A stretch of 5,267 bases of DNA from Rhodospirillales bacterium. GTDB lineage: Bacteria > Pseudomonadota > Alphaproteobacteria > Acetobacterales > Acetobacteraceae. The position numbers and the translations under genes are program-made. The stretch is taken from positions 1 through 5,267 of the forward strand of contig JAGWOU010000172.1 of NCBI GenBank assembly GCA_028870815.1, in the 5' to 3' direction. Below are positions 1 through 5,267 of the stretch, piece by piece; the stretch's first letter is position 1; each line of letters starts with the position of its first letter. The notes under the pieces were generated by a model. The model worked only from the letters and a program-made list of their open reading frames with translations, ran no database searches and was not told the origin of the DNA.

Positions 1-319
1 CGCACTTATTCGCCGGCGTGCTGGCCGGGCGACACCTCAATTGAATACGAGAGAGGCGGCTCTAGATATTGGTACGCATGAATTTTCTTATGGCGGCAGA
101 ACCGAGATTCTGTCTACACGGGAATACGCGCTGATGCAGGCGCTAATGGAACGGCCTGGCCAGATCCTCTCTCGTACGCAAATTGAAGACCGCCTTTATG
201 GCTGGGGCGGGGAGGTGGAAAGCAACGCGGTGGAAGTGTTGATCCACTCGCTTCGCCGCAAATTCGGAAAGAGCGTTATTCTTAATATCCGCGGCGCAGG
301 TTGGATGGTTTCCAAATGA
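1..319 (+). CDS. OmpR/PhoB-family response regulator, C-terminal part (5' end outside window)
   Basis: This is the DNA-binding end of a two-component response regulator. The frame is open to the left edge (codons start at base 2) and gives 105 residues. The first residues (ALIRRRAGRA) are the usual linker after a receiver domain, so the receiver with its phospho-Asp lies outside the window and the TTG at 41 is not the start. The remainder is a complete winged-helix domain: the LSTREYALMQALMERPGQ segment, RLYGWGGEVESNAVEVLIHSLRRKFG covering the recognition-helix region, and the closing wing IRGAGWMV. The YGW..EVESNAVEV pattern is typical of the QseB/PmrA/TctD branch. The stop overlaps the kinase start as ATGA, so the pair is translationally coupled. 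The family binds direct repeats with about 11-bp spacing; a candidate lies at 1625-1641. Family assignment is firm; the signal sensed is unknown. Confidence 0.93.
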   Translation, partial: ALIRRRAGRATPQLNTREAALDIGTHEFSYGGRTEILSTREYALMQALMERPGQILSRTQIEDRLYGWGGEVESNAVEVLIHSLRRKFGKSVILNIRGAGWMVSK

Positions 320-1629
320 GAGCCCAACGCTCTCTGCGCAAGACCACTTTTGTTTGGGTCACCGTACTGCTGGCTGTGGCGGGATCGATTGCGGCCAGTG
401 TGGCGTATCTATACAGCAAAAGCGAGACCGCCGATTTCCTAGATGGGCAGCTCCGCCAGATCGCGCTGAATGCCGGACCGGGATTGTCTACCGCCGCGGC
501 GCCCACGGCAGCGGACCAAGACCCTGAGGACCGCGTTGCGGTATCCATATGGGATGCGAATGGACGTCTCGTGCATCAATCCCTTCCGGGCGTGGCCCTC
601 CCGCTGCTTCCCAGCGTTGGCTTTGCCGTCCTCAGGATTAACGGTGAAGCTTGGCGGGTTTATTCGCTGCATGGCGGGAGCCGTTCTGTGGAAGTTGCCC
701 AGCGCGTTACCGTGCGGAACGAGATTGCGGGCAATGCCGCGATGGGTGTCGCCTTGCCTGTGCTGCTGCTTATCCCGCTTTCCTGGCTGGTGGTTGGCCT
801 CGCATTGCACCGCACATTATGGCGGCTTGACGTTCTGGCTGACGACCTCGCCACGCGCAGCGTCATGGCCACGGAGCCATTGCCGCTTATGGATGTTCCT
901 GCTGAATTGACACCCTTGGTGGCTGGCATGAATAGCCTGATCGTGAGGCTGCACGAAGCGCTTGCGGCCCAGAAGCGGTTTCTCGCGGACGCCGCGCACA
1001 CATTGCGTACGCCAGTCGCCGCTTTGCAAATTGAAATCGGCAATCTCACCCCGGATGTTCCACCAGCACGAACACGGCTGCAAGCGCTGGTGGCAGGCGC
1101 GCGCCGGGCCGCGGGGCTGGTGGATCAGCTGCTGCGTTTGGCGCGGCTTGACGAACCGCAATTTCCGCGGGGTACTTTGTTTGATGCCGGTGCATTATTG
1201 CTGGGCTGCGTGGCGGATCAAGCCGCATTTGCGGCACACAAAGGCATAGATCTTGGCGCGGGTATTTCTTCCCCAGCCCTAATTCGTGGTGTGGAAGATG
1301 AGGCGCGTACATTATTCACAAATTTGATTGAAAACGCGCTCACTTATACCCCGGAGGGCGGCAAGGTTGATGTTTCCTTGCGCCCATTCGGCAACTGGTT
1401 CGCGGCTGAGATATTGGATACCGGCGCAGGTCTTCCTCCCGGCGCCGAGGCGCATATTTTCGAGCGCTTTTATCGCGCCGCGCCGGAAGTTGCGGATGGT
1501 ACCGGTTTAGGTTTGGCGATTGCGCGCCGCATCGCCGATCGTCACAGTTTTGGGCTTGATGTTCGCAACCGCGCGGATGGGATTCGCGGCGTGTTGGCGC
1601 GGGTGACCATGCCCGCTGCCGGGGCCTAA
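316..1629 (+). CDS. QseC/TctE-type sensor histidine kinase
   Basis: This is an inner-membrane sensor kinase of 437 residues and the partner of the upstream response regulator. The ATG at 316 is chosen because it overlaps the regulator's stop (ATGA). Layout: TM1 about 11-33, a periplasmic sensor about 34-140 (2CSK_N-like; WRVYSL and VAQRVTVRNEIA are typical of QseC-like proteins), TM2 about 143-165, a HAMP-like linker about 166-215, a HisKA dimerisation helix with phospho-acceptor His228 in AAHTLRTP, and an HATPase_c domain. The ATPase shows the N-box NLIENALTYTP (Asn336, Asn340), the G1 box DTGAG (Asp368), the F-box IFERFYRA and the G2 box GTGLGL (395-400). All catalytic boxes are intact. The residue after His228 is Thr rather than the usual Glu, Asp or Gln, while Thr232, used for phosphatase activity in this family, is present. 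The ligand cannot be told from sequence; QseC, PmrB and TctE relatives sense different signals. Confidence 0.95.
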   Translation: MRAQRSLRKTTFVWVTVLLAVAGSIAASVAYLYSKSETADFLDGQLRQIALNAGPGLSTAAAPTAADQDPEDRVAVSIWDANGRLVHQSLPGVALPLLPSVGFAVLRINGEAWRVYSLHGGSRSVEVAQRVTVRNEIAGNAAMGVALPVLLLIPLSWLVVGLALHRTLWRLDVLADDLATRSVMATEPLPLMDVPAELTPLVAGMNSLIVRLHEALAAQKRFLADAAHTLRTPVAALQIEIGNLTPDVPPARTRLQALVAGARRAAGLVDQLLRLARLDEPQFPRGTLFDAGALLLGCVADQAAFAAHKGIDLGAGISSPALIRGVEDEARTLFTNLIENALTYTPEGGKVDVSLRPFGNWFAAEILDTGAGLPPGAEAHIFERFYRAAPEVADGTGLGLAIARRIADRHSFGLDVRNRADGIRGVLARVTMPAAGA

Positions 1630-1641
1630 GTTTCACCTAAG
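1625..1641 (+). promoter_or_regulatory. Putative response-regulator box (11-bp direct repeat) ahead of the PepSY gene
   Basis: CCTAAG occurs at 1625-1630 and again at 1636-1641, exactly 11 bp apart; the match extends to CCTAAGTTT in both copies. OmpR/PhoB-family dimers bind head-to-tail repeats spaced one helical turn, and the PmrA/QseB consensus is roughly CTTAAG-N5-CTTAAG, so each half-site here differs by one base. The first half-site overlaps the kinase stop codon, and the PepSY start lies about 75 bp downstream. I could not identify a convincing -10 element after it. Binding by the neighbouring regulator is inferred. Confidence 0.55.
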
Positions 1642-1704
1642 TTTTCTTTGGCAAAACCCCTGCGAGGCGGCTGGCAAGACTGGCGCCGCGATTGAACCAT
1701 CAAT

Positions 1705-1708
1705 GGAG
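1705..1708 (+). promoter_or_regulatory. Ribosome binding site of the PepSY gene
   Basis: GGAG lies 7 bases before the ATG at 1716 and 4 bases before the in-frame ATG at 1713. The spacing favours 1716. It rules against the TTG at 1692, which lies upstream of this site. Confidence 0.6.
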
Positions 1709-1715
1709 ACTGATG

Positions 1716-2201
1716 ATGAAGTTTATGTACCCCGCTTGCGCGTTTAGTGTTCTAGCGATCCTCTCAGGGCTCGCCAGCCCCGCGCTCGCGGATGCCCCCA
1801 ATTCAGCACATTCCGTTCCGCAACTTGGCCAACGGCATGTGAACTACGCCAACGTCCAGGCCGCTCAAAATGTAAGCGGGTCTATTAATCCGGCTACCGT
1901 CAACACGCAGCAAGCGGTACATTCCATGGCTCAGGTGGGTATGCGGCATGTGAATAATGTGGCCTATAGCGGCCAGAATCTGGCCGGCAACGCCCAAGTC
2001 AGCCTCGATGAGGCGCAGGCAATCGCGCTGAAGGCTCAGCCTGGCAATGTGACCGGCAAAGAACTGGAGAAAGAACCCGGCGGTAGCGGTCTGCGCTACT
2101 CGTTCGACATCAAATCCGGCGCGGATACGCATGAGGTAGGCATTGATGCGGCAACCGGCGTGGTGCTTGAAAACAGCGTCGAGGGCCCGAACGCAGACTA
2201 A
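1716..2201 (+). CDS. Secreted PepSY-domain protein with internal tandem repeat
   Basis: This is a 161-residue exported protein, probably periplasmic. Residues 1-25 form a Sec signal peptide: a short basic start (MKF), a hydrophobic core to about residue 20, and a likely signal-peptidase I site SPALA|DAP. Residues 32-91 contain two copies of a motif HSxxQxGxRHVN...QNxxG with a period of 37 residues (His32 and His69 start the copies). Residues about 94-154 form one PepSY domain: VSLDEAQAIALKAQPG, then the strands LRYSFDIKSG and HEVGIDAATGVVLENS. PepSY domains are thought to inhibit or modulate extracytoplasmic proteins and are often encoded beside two-component systems. Here the gene follows a regulator/kinase pair with an operator-like repeat between, so it is probably a target and may feed back on the kinase; that role is inferred. 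The ATG at 1713, giving one extra Met, is an alternative start. Confidence 0.88.
   Translation: MKFMYPACAFSVLAILSGLASPALADAPNSAHSVPQLGQRHVNYANVQAAQNVSGSINPATVNTQQAVHSMAQVGMRHVNNVAYSGQNLAGNAQVSLDEAQAIALKAQPGNVTGKELEKEPGGSGLRYSFDIKSGADTHEVGIDAATGVVLENSVEGPNAD
1809..1988 (+). repeat. Tandem repeat in the PepSY gene, period 111 bp (37 codons)
   Basis: Copy 1 is at 1809-1880 and copy 2 at 1920-1988. They share HSxxQxGxRHVN and end in QNxxG; copy 2 is one residue shorter. At DNA level the identical stretches CGGCATGTGAA (1833 and 1944) and ACATTCC (1808 and 1919) are both exactly 111 bp apart, which points to an old in-frame duplication rather than chance similarity. Confidence 0.7.
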
Positions 2202-2222
2202 CCTCATTATGTGGGAAGCGAA

Positions 2223-2248
2223 CCTGCCCCACATGGGGCAGGCGTTTT
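2223..2248 (+). terminator. Rho-independent terminator after the PepSY gene
   Basis: A perfect 8-bp GC-rich stem (CCTGCCCC at 2223-2230, GGGGCAGG at 2235-2242) with the loop ACAT is followed by CGTTTT. It starts 21 bases after the PepSY stop. Read from the - strand the hairpin is followed by TTCGC with no T-run, so it should act mainly on + strand transcripts, although it sits between two converging genes. Confidence 0.75.
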
Positions 2249-2265
2249 ACAACTGGCTAGCGGCG

Positions 2266-3147
2266 TCACGGTTGTCCGAGCAGCACTTCTCCATTCCACT
2301 CCAGCCCTGAAATGCTCGGTGCTCGGCTTTCAGTCCGTGCCCCAGGCAGGCTTGATTTCAGAATTCGCAAGGCGGCATTTACGTCATCGCGTTCGTCGAC
2401 GAGGCTGGCCAGCGGCTTCAAATGCTCCACTTTCTCGGTCGCCACGGTGCCAATCCAAAGCGGCTGGGTGCCCGCATCGTTAGACAACACCGTGCCGGAG
2501 GGCCAGACCCGCAAAATCAGCCGTTGAGCCGGGGGCACATCGCCGCCGGTTTTTATCATTACCAGCGCCTCGGCTCTGCCATTATCGAGATGCGGCAAAA
2601 CGGGTAGCGCGCCCGGCTTGGCATTAGGCAAGAGCCATTCCGTCGACGAGGACAGATCCCACGGCGCGGGCGGTTGCCAGCCCTGGGCCAGCAATTCCGC
2701 CCGCAGAGCCGCCAGCGGCCCGGCCCATTGCAAGGTGAACGGCTCCTCGTAATCGCCCAGCAGATCCACGCGCTGCACCGGCAGCTCAGCCCAGCCACCA
2801 TCACGCCAACTGGTCAGCGGCATGCTCCGCGTTGGTATTGCGAGCGCATAGCGCCGCATATCTGCGGAATGAGCCGTGGCGATATGCAACCCGCCAGCAG
2901 CAAGCAAGGTAGCCAGCACAGCGGCAGCCAAACCGCCCGCCCGCACATCCCGGCGTGCATGCTGCAGATACACAATACCAAGCAGCGCCACCCAGGCGAT
3001 GCCAAAGGCCAATCCCGCCATCACGTCGGAAAGCCAGTGTACACCCAGATACAACCGGGAGAATGCGACCGCACCCACGAACAGCACCGCCGCGAGTGTT
3101 ACCGCCAGGCGAATGCGCCCGCTAACTTCGCGGCAGATCAGCACCAC
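2266..3147 (-). CDS. C-terminal part of PAP2 domain plus LssY_C domain (3' part of interrupted gene)
   Basis: This 293-codon open frame directly follows the in-frame TAA. If translated on its own it could start at the GTG touching the stop (TAAGTG); only a weak GGG six bases upstream could serve as ribosome binding site, so reinitiation or readthrough would be needed. Residues 1-41 complete the PAP2 domain: one membrane helix, then motif 3 SRLYLGVHWLSD with Ser30, Arg31, His37 and Asp41, the residues that act with motifs 1 and 2 on the other fragment. Further helices run to about residue 92. From about 105 to the end lies an LssY_C-type soluble region (RSMPLTSWRDGGWAELPVQR, then QPLWIGTVATEKVEH). 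LssY_C has no settled biochemical role. The fragment cannot make a PAP2 active site alone. The gene ends facing the PepSY gene. Confidence 0.7.
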   Translation of the reverse strand: MVLICREVSGRIRLAVTLAAVLFVGAVAFSRLYLGVHWLSDVMAGLAFGIAWVALLGIVYLQHARRDVRAGGLAAAVLATLLAAGGLHIATAHSADMRRYALAIPTRSMPLTSWRDGGWAELPVQRVDLLGDYEEPFTLQWAGPLAALRAELLAQGWQPPAPWDLSSSTEWLLPNAKPGALPVLPHLDNGRAEALVMIKTGGDVPPAQRLILRVWPSGTVLSNDAGTQPLWIGTVATEKVEHLKPLASLVDERDDVNAALRILKSSLPGARTESRAPSISGLEWNGEVLLGQP

Positions 3148-4284
3148 TTAAAACCCATAAAGCGCCACGCTGGCGGTGGCATGGCCGCTGGGGAAGGAAT
3201 AGGCGTTCCAGCCGTGATACAATGCTTCCGGCCTGGGCTGCTGTAAGGATAGCTTGAACAAGAACGCAAACAGGCTGGCTCCGGCCACGGAGGCAACTCC
3301 GTAAGCCGCCGCCCGCCAGGCCCGCTGCCAGGCCAGCCAAGCCAAAACCGCCAGCAGAACAGGCACGACGACACGGGCATCGCCCATTTCCGTAATCGCC
3401 ACCATCACCTGATCGACAACCGGCACGCGAAGCGATTGCAACAGGTGAAACACCGCCCGGTCTGTTCGCACCAGCGGGTCGCCCGCAAGCACATCTTGCA
3501 ACACGCCGAAAAACAGCCACAGGCCGCCGATCAAGGCGAGGCCCAACACCACCAGCCCCAATGTTTCGGGCCGCTCAGGGTCGAGCAGGGAGCGTACAAG
3601 GCGGCGCGGCCAGCTATCTTGCGCCTCGGCCCATTGCCGCACGGGCCCACGCAGGCGCACAAGTAACCCGATCGCCCGGCGCGTTGCCCAGGGTGTAAGC
3701 CAAACCACCAGCGCCAGCGCCGCCGCCAAGATAAGCACCAGAACGACAAGCCGCCCGGCAATGGCGTGCAGAACGGTGAGGGAGGCGCCAATCGCCATGC
3801 CGAAAAGAATATGCGCCAGGGCGAATAGTGCGGCTGCACAGGCGTCAACGGCGTAAAATTGCGCGGCCACCATGCCCGACATTCCCGCCACCATGGGAAT
3901 CGCGGCGCGTACACCTGGCAGAAAGCGCGAGACCAGTACCGCCTTGCTGCCATGACGGGAGAAGAACGCTTCGCCCGAAGCCAGCAGGCCCGGCCGCTTG
4001 CGCAGCGGCCACATAGCCATTGCGTGTTGCTTATAGTGGCGTCCGAACAAATAGGAGAAGCCGTCCCCGCTCATGGCCCCAGCCGCGGTGGCGCCGATCA
4101 GCGGCCACATGGCCAAGGCGCCGTCCGGCACCAGCGCGCCAAGCCCGACGATGACCGCCGTGCCGGGCACCAGCGCACCAACCACCGGGAAGGCTTCTGC
4201 CCCGGCAAGCAGAAAAGCCAACCCATAAGCCAGCAGGCTATGCGCGGCGGCAAACGCGATAATGGCGGAGACAAAGGCTTGCAT
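3148..4284 (-). CDS. DedA domain plus N-terminal part of PAP2 domain (5' part of interrupted gene)
   Basis: This is a 378-residue integral membrane product. The DedA (SNARE-associated/VTT) domain spans about 1-200 and looks complete: AEAFPVVGALVPGT (30-42, with Glu30), SGDGFSYLFGR (72-82), and FFSRHGSKAVLVSRFLPGVRA followed by IPMVAGMSG. DedA proteins of the UptA type move undecaprenyl phosphate across the inner membrane; this substrate is inferred here. After a linker (about 200-240) a PAP2 domain begins, with motif 1 KLSLQQPRP (Lys344, Arg351) and motif 2 PSGH (365-368). The product ends at the TAA ten residues later and so lacks the third PAP2 motif with its catalytic His. It could act as a DedA transporter but not, alone, as a phosphatase. 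The ATG at 4284 fits the usual DedA N-terminus; no clear Shine-Dalgarno precedes it, so coupling to the gene 27 bases upstream is likely. Confidence 0.85.
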   Translation of the reverse strand: MQAFVSAIIAFAAAHSLLAYGLAFLLAGAEAFPVVGALVPGTAVIVGLGALVPDGALAMWPLIGATAAGAMSGDGFSYLFGRHYKQHAMAMWPLRKRPGLLASGEAFFSRHGSKAVLVSRFLPGVRAAIPMVAGMSGMVAAQFYAVDACAAALFALAHILFGMAIGASLTVLHAIAGRLVVLVLILAAALALVVWLTPWATRRAIGLLVRLRGPVRQWAEAQDSWPRRLVRSLLDPERPETLGLVVLGLALIGGLWLFFGVLQDVLAGDPLVRTDRAVFHLLQSLRVPVVDQVMVAITEMGDARVVVPVLLAVLAWLAWQRAWRAAAYGVASVAGASLFAFLFKLSLQQPRPEALYHGWNAYSFPSGHATASVALYGF

Positions 4285-4311
4285 CAGGTTAGTAAGCTAT
4301 ACTGCCGCCGC

Positions 4312-5139
4312 TCAGACACCAAACCGCCGCTCGCGCCGTTGATAGGAACGGATGGCGCGCAGATAATCGATCCGCCGCATCACCGGCCAGTTCACGTCAC
4401 AAAAATACAGCTCGCTATGCACGCTTTGCCAGAGCATGAAGCCGGAAAGGCGTACCTCGCCGCTGGTGCGGATGATCAGATCCGGGTCTGGCACGTCAGC
4501 CAGATAAAGATGCCGCCGGATTGTTTCTGGAGATACGATAGCCGCGGCCTCCGCCGTGGTCAGTCCATGCGCGGCACAGTCGGCCAGCAATGCGCGCACG
4601 GCATCGGCTATTTCTTCGCGTCCGCCGTAGCCAATAGCCAAAGTCACGGTTATTTGGTCGTTCTCGCGTGTCGCTGCCTCAGCCGCGTCAATCGCCTCCA
4701 GCAAGGCGGTGGGCAGCAGGTCTCGCCGGCCCATGGCGGTGATATGCACGCCTTTGCTACGAATATGAGGATCTGCCGCCAGGGCGCGCATCTTGGCTTC
4801 CACCGCGCCAAAAATTCCGCCAATTTCCGTTTCCGGCCGGCGCAGATTATCTGGCGAAAACACCCATAACGTGACCCTGCGTACGCCGAGATTGGCGCTC
4901 CAGGTCAATATTTCGTCCAGCTTTGCCGCGCCAAGGTGGTAGATGGCTTCTGGATTCTGCAGCCCAGCCTCGCGCGCATGGCGCCGGTTGCCATCAAGAA
5001 TGATGCCAATATGGCCAGGTATCTGGAAGGCTTTTACTTGCTTCTCGAGTTGGCGTTCGTAAAGATTATATACCATCCGCCAGATAGGCGCGGTGCCCCA
5101 TCGCAGTCCGCGTTGCACCCGTGTTAAGCTGGCTGGCAA
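4312..5139 (-). CDS. Cis-prenyltransferase (isoprenyl transferase, UppS / Z-FPP synthase family)
   Basis: This enzyme condenses isopentenyl diphosphate onto an allylic diphosphate to make a cis-polyprenyl diphosphate, in the cytoplasm at the membrane face. With the TTG at 5139 it has 275 residues. Visible motifs: GIILDGNRRHAR with the Mg/substrate Asp49; GAAKLDEILTW; LWVFSPDNLRRP (about 91-102); AIGYGGREEI; and IIRTSGEVRLSGF...SELYF with Arg224, Arg230 and Glu243, matching the catalytic Arg and Glu positions of E. coli UppS. The N-terminal LYERQLEKQV before the first motif and the DGNRR and LSGFLLWQ-like patterns resemble actinobacterial Z-FPP synthase (Rv1086-like) more than E. coli UppS, so product length is uncertain. 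The usual Trp of motif I is His. TTG 5139 is chosen for AAAGGG 7 bases upstream and a stop one base before; ATG 5076 (254 residues) and TTG 5181 are alternatives. Confidence 0.92.
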   Translation of the reverse strand: MPASLTRVQRGLRWGTAPIWRMVYNLYERQLEKQVKAFQIPGHIGIILDGNRRHAREAGLQNPEAIYHLGAAKLDEILTWSANLGVRRVTLWVFSPDNLRRPETEIGGIFGAVEAKMRALAADPHIRSKGVHITAMGRRDLLPTALLEAIDAAEAATRENDQITVTLAIGYGGREEIADAVRALLADCAAHGLTTAEAAAIVSPETIRRHLYLADVPDPDLIIRTSGEVRLSGFMLWQSVHSELYFCDVNWPVMRRIDYLRAIRSYQRRERRFGV

Positions 5140-5140
5140 A

Positions 5141-5267
5141 TCATAGCCCTTTCTCGATGACGGCTGATTGTAGCATCTCAAAGGGTTGATGGTCTTGCAA
5201 TGCCCCCTGCCGCATAAGCTGTGAAGCCAAGTTTTGTGTTAGCGGCGAGGGAAAGGCCGCGGGATTT
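5141..5267 (-). CDS. 3' end of an unrecognised upstream gene (partial)
   Basis: A - strand frame is open from the right edge to a TGA at 5141-5143 and gives 41 residues ending QPFEMLQSAVIEKGL. I do not recognise the family. Support for its being real is indirect: it stops one base before the TTG of the cis-prenyltransferase, whose ribosome binding site lies in its last codons, which is a typical operon junction. A second - strand frame is also open here (29 residues, stop at 5178-5180), so the assignment is tentative. If real, the cis-prenyltransferase is not the first gene of its operon and the promoter lies outside the window. Confidence 0.4.
   Translation of the reverse strand, partial: NPAAFPSPLTQNLASQLMRQGALQDHQPFEMLQSAVIEKGL
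5147..5152 (-). promoter_or_regulatory. Ribosome binding site supporting the TTG start of the cis-prenyltransferase
   Basis: On the - strand AAAGGG lies 7 bases before the TTG at 5139. It sits within the last codons of the upstream reading frame. Neither TTG 5181 nor ATG 5076 has a comparable, well-spaced site. Confidence 0.45.

Larger units (their letters stand above)
2266..4284 (-). pseudogene. Bifunctional DedA / PAP2 phosphatase / LssY_C membrane protein gene, interrupted by an in-frame TAA
   Basis: Read as one gene this is 672 codons, with domain order DedA, PAP2, LssY_C as in intact bifunctional DedA/PAP2 proteins. A single TAA at 3148-3150 interrupts it at codon 379. Both sides are in the same frame, with no lost or gained bases. 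The stop lies 10 codons after the PAP2 motif PSGH and before the third motif SRLYLGVHWLSD, inside a predicted membrane helix where relatives usually carry a hydrophobic residue. A TTA (Leu) to TAA change would explain it. No second lesion is visible, so the change is recent, a sequencing error, or tolerated by readthrough or restart at the GTG directly after the stop. The two halves are also listed separately because each could be translated. The gene lies 27 bases after a cis-prenyltransferase gene and is probably cotranscribed with it. Confidence 0.75.

Noticed and set aside
41..43. TTG as start of a short 92-residue regulator
   Set aside because: The same frame is open upstream and encodes the receiver-to-effector linker ALIRRRAGRA, so this is an internal Leu codon of a longer gene.
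301..303. TTG as an earlier start of the kinase
   Set aside because: The ATG at 316 overlaps the regulator stop as ATGA, the usual coupling, and gives the expected short N-terminus before TM1.
470..910. + strand open frame of 146 codons inside the kinase gene
   Set aside because: It lies wholly within the kinase in another frame; the kinase frame carries the conserved sensor and linker pattern.
1692..1694. TTG as an earlier start of the PepSY protein
   Set aside because: GGAG at 1705-1708 points to the ATGs at 1713/1716, and starting there gives a standard signal peptide.
2674..3246. + strand open frame of 190 codons across the PAP2/LssY_C region
   Set aside because: It is a shadow of the - strand gene. 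Its composition is low-complexity and shows no recognisable motif.
3859..4869. Long + strand open frame of 336 codons
   Set aside because: It is antisense to both the DedA region and the cis-prenyltransferase and spans the gap between them. Its protein is rich in Arg, His, Gln and Gly with no domain pattern, while the opposite strand has clear families.
5167..5172. TACAAT on the - strand as a -10 promoter element for the cis-prenyltransferase
   Set aside because: No -35 match was found at 16-18 bp, and the site lies within a probable upstream coding frame.
5178..5267. Alternative 29-residue - strand frame from the right edge, with TTG 5181 as the prenyltransferase start
   Set aside because: No ribosome binding site precedes TTG 5181, whereas the other frame ends at a TTG with good spacing. 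The evidence is not conclusive.

Overview
The window looks like chromosomal DNA from a Gram-negative, moderately GC-rich proteobacterium. An alphaproteobacterium, perhaps near the Acetobacteraceae, is my best guess; this rests only on the general flavour of the proteins and is weak. No mobile element, CRISPR array, tRNA or rRNA is visible. Coding density is high, and there are two converging transcription units.

Left unit, + strand (1-2248): the 3' end of an OmpR/PhoB-type response regulator of the QseB/PmrA/TctD kind overlaps its QseC/TctE-type sensor histidine kinase by 4 bases (ATGA). An 83-base gap follows. It begins with an 11-bp-period direct repeat (CCTAAG-N5-CCTAAG) that resembles the PmrA/QseB operator and overlaps the kinase stop codon. 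Next comes a small secreted PepSY-domain protein with an internal 37-residue tandem repeat, then a hairpin terminator. I read this as a two-component system that controls, and may be tuned by, its own periplasmic PepSY protein.

Right unit, - strand (5267 down to 2266): the 3' end of an unrecognised upstream gene is followed, one base after its stop, by a cis-prenyltransferase of the UppS/Z-FPP synthase family. After a 27-base gap comes a large membrane protein with DedA, PAP2 phosphatase and LssY_C parts. Together these could make a polyprenyl diphosphate, remove a phosphate and move the carrier across the membrane. The membrane protein gene is interrupted by one in-frame TAA at 3148-3150. 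The stop falls between the second and third catalytic motifs of the PAP2 domain, and the reading frame is otherwise intact on both sides.

The most notable points are this nonsense codon in a conserved lipid-carrier gene, the putative response-regulator box ahead of the PepSY gene, the repeat inside the PepSY protein, and a kinase H-box lacking the usual acidic residue.
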